Source: RGIG8775 sp045612185
Lineage (GTDB): Bacteria; Bacillota; Clostridia; Oscillospirales; CAG-272
Direction of reading: 5' to 3'
Assembly (NCBI GenBank): GCA_045612185.1
Contig: JAZKYO010000103.1
Span: 38,563-102,562 of the forward strand
DNA length: 64,000 nucleotides
Part shown: in pieces, positions 44,175-51,247 of the stretch
Layout: each line of letters opens with the position of its first letter
How positions within the stretch are numbered: the stretch's first letter is position 1
Position numbers and translations under genes: made by a program
Notes under the pieces: model-generated
What the model was told of the DNA's origin: nothing
Database searches by the model: none
Seen by the model: the letters and a program-made list of their open reading frames with translations, nothing else

Positions 44175-45395
44175 ATGACAGATATGAATAAGTTTATAAG
44201 AATTATTTCGGTGCTGTTGGTATTTTGCTTTATTCTGTCTTCCTGCGGCGCGCCTGCAAACAATGATTCTGCAGAGAATCATAACGACCAAATAAATGAT
44301 CCGTCTTTGGAAAATACATCACCCGAAGAAATTGAGAAGGCTATGATTGACGCGTTTAAAAATTCCACCGTTGCTCCCACTACAATGAATATGCTTGAAG
44401 CAAGCGAGTATTATCGTTCTCTTGGCAGAACCGCTATGCTTGGCACGTCACTTACGTGTGACTGGACTGCTGCGGGAGCTGAGTTTAAAATTCTTTGCAA
44501 AGGTGATGTATCCTTTGCAATTACAGCCACAAACTCAACCACAACATTTACCATTGAGATTGATGACAAGGTTACAGAAAAATATTTCCTTGTAAATAAA
44601 GGAAGTGGAACTTACACTGTTGCCAAAAATCTTGATGCCGGTTTCCATACAATAAAAATCATTAGTGAAAAAGGCTACGGTAACAGCGCGACATTGGATT
44701 CAATAACCTTTACCGGAACACTCCAAAAGCTTGATCCGAAAGATGTGTATATTGAAGTAATCGGCGACTCTATCACCTGCGGATCTGGTCTTGGCTTGCT
44801 TGACGGAAAGCAGGTAAACGACGGAACAGTAGCTTACGCTTATCTTGCTCTCGATGCGCTTGACGTAGACTATTCTATCTGCTCAAACGGCGGAATGGGG
44901 CTTGCTTATTCAGGCTCGGATACGAATGTTTTTTCCAAAGTGTATCCTTACCAAAACCTAAAGCGTGACGAAACGCCATTCGTGCCTACCCGAACTCCCG
45001 ATCTTATCATTGTAAACCTTCATACAAACGACAACTGGCAATGGTACAGCAACACTCCCGATAATAGAAATGCCGAAACGGAAAAGTACAATTATGCTAC
45101 TTTTGATGAAGCGTTCGAAAACATGGTACAGACATTTAACAATCTGTACGGAAAGAAAATCCCAATGCTGTTTGTTTTCGGTTGTATGGCAAACGAGAAG
45201 TATGAAAACGCAACCTTGCGCTCAATATATTTGATTAACGGCAAATATAAGGATGAAGGTTACGATATGAAAACTGTTACGCTTACCACTAACCGCGAGG
45301 GTCCCGGTTCTCACCCTGTTGTTGAGGGTGCAAAAATTCAGGGAGCAGAGCTTGCCGAGTTCATCAGCAAGAATTACGCTCACTTGTTTGATTGA
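44175..45395 (+). CDS. SGNH esterase lipoprotein, carbohydrate esterase family 2-like
   Basis: A 406-residue exported lipoprotein with a lipobox (FILSSC) after a hydrophobic signal. Residues 70-185 form a beta-sandwich like the CE2 N-terminal domain (SLGRTAMLGTSL and the following strands). Then comes an SGNH hydrolase: VIGDSITCGSG supplies the catalytic Ser, SNGGMGLAYSG block II, NLHTNDNW block III and GSHPVVEGAKI the catalytic His. CE2 enzymes remove acetyl groups from plant polysaccharides such as xylan. No clear Shine-Dalgarno sequence precedes the ATG two bases after uxaC, so translation is probably coupled; ATG 44184 is an alternative. Confidence 0.85.
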   Translation: MTDMNKFIRIISVLLVFCFILSSCGAPANNDSAENHNDQINDPSLENTSPEEIEKAMIDAFKNSTVAPTTMNMLEASEYYRSLGRTAMLGTSLTCDWTAAGAEFKILCKGDVSFAITATNSTTTFTIEIDDKVTEKYFLVNKGSGTYTVAKNLDAGFHTIKIISEKGYGNSATLDSITFTGTLQKLDPKDVYIEVIGDSITCGSGLGLLDGKQVNDGTVAYAYLALDALDVDYSICSNGGMGLAYSGSDTNVFSKVYPYQNLKRDETPFVPTRTPDLIIVNLHTNDNWQWYSNTPDNRNAETEKYNYATFDEAFENMVQTFNNLYGKKIPMLFVFGCMANEKYENATLRSIYLINGKYKDEGYDMKTVTLTTNREGPGSHPVVEGAKIQGAELAEFISKNYAHLFD

Positions 45396-45400
45396 TTTTT

Positions 45401-45427
45401 TGAAACGGCAATTTTATTGCCGTTTCA
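45401..45427 (+). terminator. Stem-loop after the CE2-like gene
   Basis: TGAAACGGCAA pairs perfectly with TTGCCGTTTCA around TTTTA, but only a weak T-rich stretch follows. It may terminate part of the transcripts or act as a processing hairpin. Confidence 0.6.
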
Positions 45428-45448
45428 ACTTTGTTGATAGGAGAAAAA

Positions 45449-45853
45449 ATGAAATTCAGAGATAGAATAGCCCAATTTTTACGCGGAAGATATGGCGTTG
45501 ATAAATTCGGCATGCTTTTGGTATGGACTGCTCTGGCTGTGCTTATCTTAAACTCCTTCGTTCATTCCTTGATTCTGTATATAGTATATTTTTTAATCTT
45601 GGGATATTGGCTGTTCAGATGTTTTTCCAAGAACATAGAACAAAGACGCAGAGAGAACAGCTTTTTTGAAAAGCAAATAAACAAATTTACCTCTTTTTTT
45701 AAGCTTAATTGGGCAAAATGGAAAGACCGAAAAACACACGTGTTTATCAAGTGTCCGTACTGCAAAGCCAATCTGAGATTGCCGAAAAACAAAAGCGGCA
45801 TAAGCGTTATATGCCCTAAATGTAAAGAAAAATTTGATATTAATTCTAACTAA
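45449..45853 (+). CDS. Membrane protein with C-terminal zinc ribbon
   Basis: A 134-residue protein with two TM helices around residues 18-60 (MLLVWTALAVLIL, then ILYIVYFLILGYWLF) and a basic linker. The C-terminal ribbon has CPYC about 25 residues before CPKC, close to the MJ0042/FYVE-like short zinc fingers. AGGAGAAAAA precedes the ATG at 45449. Function unknown. topB begins 11 bases after its stop, suggesting cotranscription. Confidence 0.7.
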   Translation: MKFRDRIAQFLRGRYGVDKFGMLLVWTALAVLILNSFVHSLILYIVYFLILGYWLFRCFSKNIEQRRRENSFFEKQINKFTSFFKLNWAKWKDRKTHVFIKCPYCKANLRLPKNKSGISVICPKCKEKFDINSN

Positions 45854-45864
45854 AACGGAGTGTT

Positions 45865-48012
45865 ATGATTGTAATTATAGCGGAAAAACCGAGCTTAGGG
45901 CGTAATATTGCTGATGCTATCGGCGGTATGTCCAAGAAAAACGGCTACCTTGAAGGAACTGAATATATTGTAACGTGGGCGTTTGGTCACCTTTTTTCGC
46001 TTGCCGACATCGAGGACTACTCCGAAGTTCCTGTTGCTGACAAAAAGTGGACGCTTAATAACCTGCCTTGTTTTCCCGAAAATTTTAAATTTGAATTAAA
46101 AAAGGGAAGTGACAAAAAGGTAGACAGTGGCGTGGTGCGTCAGTTTGAGCTTTTGAAAACTCTATGTAACAGAAATGACGTAGATACTATAGTAAACGCA
46201 GGAGACGCGGATCGAGAAGGCGAAATCATCGTTAGGCTGTGCGTAAGTCACGCGTTGCAGTCTCAAAAGAGCTTTAAGCGTCTTTGGCTTCCGGACCAGA
46301 CTCCCGAAACGATACGAAAAGCATTAGCTGAAATGAAAGATGAATCGGAATACGATTCTCTCGCGAACGAAGGCTTTGCCCGTACTTTTATAGACTGGCT
46401 GTACGGCGTAAATCTTACTCGATACGCTACGTTGAAAACCGGAACTCTGTTGCGAGTGGGAAGAGTTATTGTCCCCATTGTCAAAGCTATATACGACAGA
46501 GATATGGCAATAAAGAACTTTGTTCCGGGTAAATATTTTGCTATTGTAAGCAAAGAAAAAACCAATGGTGAGGTTGTCGAGCTTGTCAGCAAGCAGAAAT
46601 TCGAGAATAATCAATATGAAGAGGCCCTCGCATTTTGCGCTAAGTATAATGGTGTTGACGCTGTTGTAAAATCTGTTAAAAAGAAAAAGGACACTCTGTC
46701 TCCGGGAAAGCTCTACTCACTTTCTAAACTGCAAAACGTTTTGGGCAAGAAATACAAAATGTCAATGGCAGAAAGCTTGGAAATCGTACAAAGGCTTTAC
46801 GAGCAAGGATATCTTACTTACCCACGTACCAATTCAGAGTATTTAGCGACTGCTGAGCAGGATAAAATCAAGAAAATCATTGCAAACTGCAAAAAAATCG
46901 GTTATCCCGTCGAGTTCAAGTTTAAAAAGACAATTTTTGACGATTCTAAAATCGAGTCTCACTCGGCTCTTACTCCAACGTATAAAATTCCGGACAAAAC
47001 AAAACTGAGCGAAAAAGAAATGCAGGTATATTCAACTGTTTTTCGACGTTTTATAGCCGTTTTCTGCGCCGAGGATTGCGTAATAGAGAAAACTGAGATT
47101 GTTGTAGCGGTCGGCGATTATGAGGAGTTTGTTCTTAAAGGAACAGTAATAGTCGAGCCCGGATGGACAAAATATGATGACAACAGTCAAAAAGACAAGA
47201 TTCTTCCCAAGCTTGCCAAAGGTGACATTGTCAACACCGACTTCAAGCCCACGGAGAAAGAAACCTCACCGCCTAAGCACTACACTATTGAAACATTGAA
47301 TAATTATCTCAAAAACCCCTTCAAAGAAGAAAAAAGCGCCGCTAAAGAAAAGGCAAAGGAACAACAAGACGAAAACGGCTCAGAATTTGACGACGAAGAT
47401 GATTATAAGGCAATTTTTGAAGGTTTGGAGCTTGGAACAGAAGCTACACGAACGGGAATAATTGATAACGCCAGAAAAAGCGAGTACATACAGCTAAAAA
47501 AAGACGTTTATACTATTTTGCCGCAAGGAATATTTCTTATTGAGGCGCTTTCAAGACTTAACATAATAATGGATAAGTATAAAACGTCTCAAATGGGCCA
47601 AGCGCTAAAAAGGATATACAAAGGCGATATCACAATAAAAGACGGCGTAGCATTGGCGCAAAACGAGATCAGCGAAGTGTTCAACCACGAGGTGTCGGAC
47701 GATACCACGCATCCCGAAAAGGATATGAACACGGGATGTTTTGGAGATATCGTAGGAAAATGTCCATTGTGTGGCAAAGACATAATGAGAGGACGCTTCT
47801 ATTACGGTTGTAAAGGATATAAAGAAGGCTGTAATTTTAAAGTGGGAATATATATTTGCGGTCGTGCGATATCTGTTTCAAATATTAAGCTCCTTCTTGA
47901 AAACGGTATAACCTCTAAAATCGAAGGCTTTGTTTCCAAAAAAAGCGGCAAAAGCTTTGACGGCAGACTAAAGCTTGAAAACGGAGAGGCAAAATTCGAC
48001 TTTTCACAATAA
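45865..48012 (+). CDS. topB: DNA topoisomerase III
   Basis: A 715-residue type IA topoisomerase. The Toprim domain opens with VIIAEKPSLGRNIADAIGG and includes NAGDADREGEII near residue 113. The active-site Tyr lies in YLTYPRTNSEYL near residue 320. An acidic and Lys-rich insert (about residues 490-520) precedes the LGTEATRTGIIDNA block. The C-terminus carries a CPLCGKD...CKGYKEGC zinc-ribbon-like repeat. It decatenates and relaxes negatively supercoiled single-stranded regions. CGGAGTG precedes the ATG. Confidence 0.95.
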   Translation: MIVIIAEKPSLGRNIADAIGGMSKKNGYLEGTEYIVTWAFGHLFSLADIEDYSEVPVADKKWTLNNLPCFPENFKFELKKGSDKKVDSGVVRQFELLKTLCNRNDVDTIVNAGDADREGEIIVRLCVSHALQSQKSFKRLWLPDQTPETIRKALAEMKDESEYDSLANEGFARTFIDWLYGVNLTRYATLKTGTLLRVGRVIVPIVKAIYDRDMAIKNFVPGKYFAIVSKEKTNGEVVELVSKQKFENNQYEEALAFCAKYNGVDAVVKSVKKKKDTLSPGKLYSLSKLQNVLGKKYKMSMAESLEIVQRLYEQGYLTYPRTNSEYLATAEQDKIKKIIANCKKIGYPVEFKFKKTIFDDSKIESHSALTPTYKIPDKTKLSEKEMQVYSTVFRRFIAVFCAEDCVIEKTEIVVAVGDYEEFVLKGTVIVEPGWTKYDDNSQKDKILPKLAKGDIVNTDFKPTEKETSPPKHYTIETLNNYLKNPFKEEKSAAKEKAKEQQDENGSEFDDEDDYKAIFEGLELGTEATRTGIIDNARKSEYIQLKKDVYTILPQGIFLIEALSRLNIIMDKYKTSQMGQALKRIYKGDITIKDGVALAQNEISEVFNHEVSDDTTHPEKDMNTGCFGDIVGKCPLCGKDIMRGRFYYGCKGYKEGCNFKVGIYICGRAISVSNIKLLLENGITSKIEGFVSKKSGKSFDGRLKLENGEAKFDFSQ

Positions 48013-48014
48013 AC

Positions 48015-48050
48015 AAAACAGCATTACGAAAGTAATGCTGTTTTTATATA
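48015..48050 (+). terminator. Terminator after topB
   Basis: AAAACAGCATTAC pairs with GTAATGCTGTTTT around GAAA, followed by a T run. Confidence 0.92.
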
Positions 48051-48058
48051 AAAAAGTA

Positions 48059-48090
48059 ACGCCCGCTGATTTTTATCAGCGGGCGCGTTA
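48059..48090 (-). terminator. Terminator of the NhaC-type transporter gene
   Basis: CGCCCGCTGA pairs with TCAGCGGGCG around TTTTTA. On the minus strand TTACTTTTTT follows. Confidence 0.85.
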
Positions 48091-48101
48091 TGATAAGTTA
48101 A

Positions 48102-49766
48102 TTAGCCAACCTTGGTTTCGGGATGCATCTTATCAGAAATCTTCTTCATAACAAAGAGGAAGGCGATGGTAAGAATTATACCGATAGCAAGGCAGATATA
48201 AGCGTTCTGAACAAAGCCTGCGATTACGTACATCACGAACGAAATTGCCGCAACGCTGACAGCGTACGGAATCTGAGTAGATACGTGATTGAGGTGATTA
48301 CACTGACCGCCTGCGCTGGACATGATAGTCGTATCGGAAATGGGCGAGCAGTGGTCACCGCATACAGCACCTGCAAGGCAAGCGGACATACCGATAATAA
48401 GTATTTCGCTGTTTGCGGGGAAGATTGCTGTCACGATGGGAATAAGGATTCCGAATGTACCCCAAGAAGTTCCGGTTGCGAAAGCAAGAACGCAAGCAAC
48501 AAGGAAGATTACTGCGGGAAGGAAGTTTGCAAGACCTTCAGCCGCATTATTCATAAGATCACCTACGAAATACTTAGCGCCAAGAGCCGAGGTCATATTC
48601 TTAAGACCGGTAGCGAAAGTAAGAATGAGAATAGCGGGAACCATGGCGATGAAGCCCTGGGGAACGCAGTCCATAGATTCCTTGAAGGTCACGAGCTTAC
48701 GGATAATCATGTAAATGATAATGAACACAAGCGCAAAGAGACCGCCCCAAGGAAGACCTACAGTAGCGTCGGTATTTGCGAAAGCGTCGATAAAGTTAGC
48801 GCCGTCAAGAATACCGCCAACGTAAACGAGACCGAATACGCTTGTGATTATAAGGATAACGATGGGAATTATAAGGTCAAACACACGGCCCTTGGAAGAA
48901 GGCGCAACCTCTGCAACCTCCGCCTTGTCACCTTCGGTGTAAAGGTCGTTGTTAACAATTGCATTGTACTCATGAATTCTCATCTTACCGAAGTCAAACT
49001 TCATAAATGCGAGAACGATAATAAATACAAGAGTGAGAAGCGAATAGAAGTTGTAGGGAATAGCCATAACGAACAGCTTAAGTCCCTGACCGTCCTCAGC
49101 ATACTGAGACACAGCGGCAGCCCAGCTGGAAATAGGAGCTATCATACAAATGGGAGCTGCAGTAGCATCGATAAGATAAGAAAGCTTAGCTCTTGAAATC
49201 TTGTGCTTATCAGTTACGGGGCGCATTACAGAGCCGACCGTAAGGCAGTTGAAATAGTCGTCGATAAAGATAAGTACGCCAAGAACGAAAGTAGCAAGCT
49301 GAGCGCCTACTCTTGTCTTGATGTGTGTCTTTGCCCATTCACCAAACGCTGCAGAACCGCCCGCTTTGTTAATAAGAGCAACGATGATTCCAAGCTCTAC
49401 AAGGAATACGAAGATACCGGCAGTACCGGAAACCGATTCGATAAGACCGCTACCTACTGCGGAGTCAAGTGTTGCGGTAACAGAGAAGTTGGATGCGAGA
49501 AGTGCGCCGGAAAGAATACCGATAAAGAGGGAACTGTAAACCTCTTTGGTAATAAGCGCGAGTCCGATTGCGATAACGGGAGGAACGAGCGCCCACCACG
49601 TACCGACAACCGTGCCTTCGCCGCCACAAGTTTCACAATCAGCTGCAACGTCACAATCAGGACAGTCAACGGTACCCATAGCACCGCCGCTTACACCTGC
49701 CCAAATCATAAGCGCAATGATCAAAACAACAGCGACGAGAAGTGTGATCTTGGATGATTTTGTCAT
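48102..49766 (-). CDS. lysW: NhaC-family transporter, probable lysine transporter
   Basis: A 554-residue permease of the NhaC antiporter superfamily with about 12 TM helices. LIFIDDYFNCLTVGSVMRPV near residue 165 and GDHCSPISDTTIMSSAGG near residue 475 are the re-entrant motifs of this family. A lysine riboswitch with terminator lies directly upstream; comparative work has predicted riboswitch-controlled NhaC proteins (LysW) to import lysine. I therefore prefer lysine transport over Na+/H+ exchange. Unusual: the loop after the first TM helix has two CxxC pairs (Cys 35, 38, 44, 47; CPDC and CETCGG). AAGGAGAAAG precedes the ATG. Single-gene operon. Confidence 0.85.
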   Translation of the reverse strand: MTKSSKITLLVAVVLIIALMIWAGVSGGAMGTVDCPDCDVAADCETCGGEGTVVGTWWALVPPVIAIGLALITKEVYSSLFIGILSGALLASNFSVTATLDSAVGSGLIESVSGTAGIFVFLVELGIIVALINKAGGSAAFGEWAKTHIKTRVGAQLATFVLGVLIFIDDYFNCLTVGSVMRPVTDKHKISRAKLSYLIDATAAPICMIAPISSWAAAVSQYAEDGQGLKLFVMAIPYNFYSLLTLVFIIVLAFMKFDFGKMRIHEYNAIVNNDLYTEGDKAEVAEVAPSSKGRVFDLIIPIVILIITSVFGLVYVGGILDGANFIDAFANTDATVGLPWGGLFALVFIIIYMIIRKLVTFKESMDCVPQGFIAMVPAILILTFATGLKNMTSALGAKYFVGDLMNNAAEGLANFLPAVIFLVACVLAFATGTSWGTFGILIPIVTAIFPANSEILIIGMSACLAGAVCGDHCSPISDTTIMSSAGGQCNHLNHVSTQIPYAVSVAAISFVMYVIAGFVQNAYICLAIGIILTIAFLFVMKKISDKMHPETKVG

Positions 49767-49796
49767 GTCTTTCTCCTTAAAAAATTATTTAATTAT

Positions 49797-49823
49797 AAAA
49801 AGCGCTATGCAAAGCACAGCGCT
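49797..49823 (-). terminator. Riboswitch-controlled terminator before the lysine transporter
   Basis: On the minus strand AGCGCTGTGC pairs with GCATAGCGCT around TTT, followed by TTTTTAT. Its 5' arm (AGCGCT at 49818-49823) is also the 3' arm of the antiterminator. Confidence 0.88.
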
Positions 49824-49851
49824 AATCATACAGCGTATGATTGATAGCGCT
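49818..49851 (-). promoter_or_regulatory. Antiterminator hairpin of the lysine riboswitch
   Basis: Minus strand: AGCGCT (49851-49846) and AATCATAC pair with GTATGATT and AGCGCT (49823-49818), with a three-base bulge. The 5' arm includes the 3' half of riboswitch helix P1, so ligand binding would disrupt it and free the terminator. Confidence 0.8.
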
Positions 49852-50002
49852 CCACATAAGTGACAGTACAAAACATATTTTGCTTTGTACCAGCAAACCG
49901 CGACGGAAACCGCGACCGCTTCGGCGACAATTCCTTTCAAAGCCCCAACTTTTCCGAGCCACATACAGAGCTTTTACTTATAATATATCGCACCTCTATC
50001 AA
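49841..50002 (-). promoter_or_regulatory. Lysine riboswitch (L box) aptamer
   Basis: Read on the minus strand. Helix P1 pairs TTGATAG (50002-49996) with CTATCAA (49847-49841). Inside are conserved L-box elements in order: GAGGTGCG (49996-49989), AAGTA near 49979, a GGAAAAGTTGGGG stretch near 49955, GCCGAAG (49925-49919) and GGTTTGCTGG (49899-49890). Lysine binding should stabilise P1, block the antiterminator and allow termination, switching the gene off when lysine is plentiful. It is an OFF switch for the NhaC-type gene. Confidence 0.93.
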
Positions 50003-50011
50003 GCTACTTAT

Positions 50012-50040
50012 ATTATACCAACACACGCGAAATTTGTCAA
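50012..50040 (-). promoter_or_regulatory. Sigma-A promoter of the lysine transporter
   Basis: Minus strand: TTGACA (50040-50035), 17 bases, TATAAT (50017-50012). Transcription would begin a few bases before riboswitch helix P1. Confidence 0.88.
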
Positions 50041-50071
50041 TATAATTTAGATAAATTATTAATAAATATTA

Positions 50072-50100
50072 AAAAGCCCCGTTAAAAGAATTTACGGGGC
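50072..50100 (-). terminator. Terminator of the AI-2E/htpG/TSCPD operon
   Basis: GCCCCG pairs with CGGGGC, with TAAA/TTTA extension and AGAA loop. On the minus strand TTTTTAAT follows. Confidence 0.85.
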
Positions 50101-50113
50101 GATAAAAAACAAT

Positions 50114-50362
50114 TCATTTTTTATAAGACTTAAGCGCTATTGCTAACTGGTCCGGACATGAGGTAGGGCGAAATCCGCATCTGATACCTTCAAGTCTTGA
50201 AATTGCTTCATCAACATTCATTCCTTTAATCAATGCGCTTACACCTTGAGTATTGCCGGAGCAGCCACCTATAAATCTACAAGAAACAATTACGTCGTTT
50301 TCTATTTCAAGCTCTATTTGTCTTGAACAAACGCCTTTTGTTGAGTAAGTTATTTTTTCCAT
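50114..50362 (-). CDS. TSCPD domain protein (TIGR03905 family)
   Basis: An 82-residue protein that consists only of the TSCPD domain: KGVCSRQIELEIENDVI at the start, FIGGCSGNTQGVSALIKG, and the eponymous TSCPDQLAIAL near the end. Five cysteines (in VCSR, GGCSG, IRCGF, TSCPD and the early region) suggest metal binding, as for the same domain in class II ribonucleotide reductases. The role of the stand-alone form is unknown. TTAGGAGAC precedes the ATG. Last gene of an operon with htpG. Confidence 0.9.
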   Translation of the reverse strand: MEKITYSTKGVCSRQIELEIENDVIVSCRFIGGCSGNTQGVSALIKGMNVDEAISRLEGIRCGFRPTSCPDQLAIALKSYKK

Positions 50363-50377
50363 TACTGTCTCCTAATT

Positions 50378-51247
50378 TTAAATTTCAGAATAATAACCGA
50401 TACAATCTATATTTCTACCAAATAAGTAAATATACATCCAAAAGCTGAGCAGTTTTTCACGTTCGGCGCGAATACACAAATAATTGCTGAACTCCGAAAC
50501 ACCATATGGCGAGGGAATAGACGTAATCTCGCCTACTTCCGCTTCTAAAAGCTCAGCAAGGCATATAAACTCTGGCAATTCTTTGTTTACAGTTATCTCA
50601 AGAGCTTTTACCCGTTTAAGATCTATATCACAAAGTTGCTTTCCTACAAGCGCGAATTTGGTAAAGCCGTCGCTTCCCGGATTGTCAATTCTGCAAACCG
50701 CCGAAATCTTAAGATCGAATTTATCCAACATACGGTAGAACGAAATAAGTCTGCCGTCTCCGGAGTTAATTATAGGAATAACTCCAAATGTTTCATCGTT
50801 TTGAATGTTCTCGCACACACCACTGAAGCTTTCGGCTGCAATTTCTTCACAAGACTCAAAAAAGCGGCTGAAGTTTTCAAATGCGGCTTTAGCATAGGAA
50901 TTTGTATACCAATAGGAAATACGTCCGGACTTAAGTTTTTTTGAAGGAATCGATGGCGTTATTAAAGAATTATCTGATATGCGAGCGTAAAGGCTTTTAC
51001 AAATACCGAGTTTTTCACGCACAGATTGAAACAAAGAAACCGCTATACGTTGCTGTTGGCGTTGTTCCAAAATAAGATTATATCTATTATTTATATCGTT
51101 TTTTATATCCGAAAGCGATTTGTGGCCAAACGCATCAGAAAAAATGAATTCGGATATAAGTAAATCTATCTCCGCCGAACACCTTACGGAATCGGCGGAG
51201 CATTCGATTATGTTTTGTATAAGAATTCTTTCTTCTTGTTCGTTCAT
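50378..51247 (-). CDS. Uncharacterised protein with possible prephenate-dehydratase-like region
   Basis: A 289-residue soluble protein I do not firmly recognise. Residues 1-90 are helical and somewhat like a chorismate mutase domain. The middle has VIPIINSGDGRLISFYRML and SDGFTKFALVGKQL, which recall the VPIENSxxG and the following strands of prephenate dehydratase. The last 60 residues (GEITSIPSPYGVSEFSNYL) could be an ACT-like part. Key PDT residues (Thr-Arg-Phe) are not clearly present. The start overlaps the htpG stop (ATGA), so it is coupled to the chaperone. Regulatory or degenerate aromatic-pathway function is only a guess. Confidence 0.45.
   Translation of the reverse strand: MNEQEERILIQNIIECSADSVRCSAEIDLLISEFIFSDAFGHKSLSDIKNDINNRYNLILEQRQQQRIAVSLFQSVREKLGICKSLYARISDNSLITPSIPSKKLKSGRISYWYTNSYAKAAFENFSRFFESCEEIAAESFSGVCENIQNDETFGVIPIINSGDGRLISFYRMLDKFDLKISAVCRIDNPGSDGFTKFALVGKQLCDIDLKRVKALEITVNKELPEFICLAELLEAEVGEITSIPSPYGVSEFSNYLCIRAEREKLLSFWMYIYLFGRNIDCIGYYSEI

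Noticed and set aside
48123..49196. Open frame of 357 codons on the plus strand opposite the NhaC-type gene
   Set aside because: Very His/Asn/Lys-rich composition typical of an antisense shadow, and no ribosome binding site.
48102..49766. Calling the gene a plain Na+/H+ antiporter
   Set aside because: The lysine riboswitch upstream makes lysine transport the better supported role, although the protein fold is NhaC-type.
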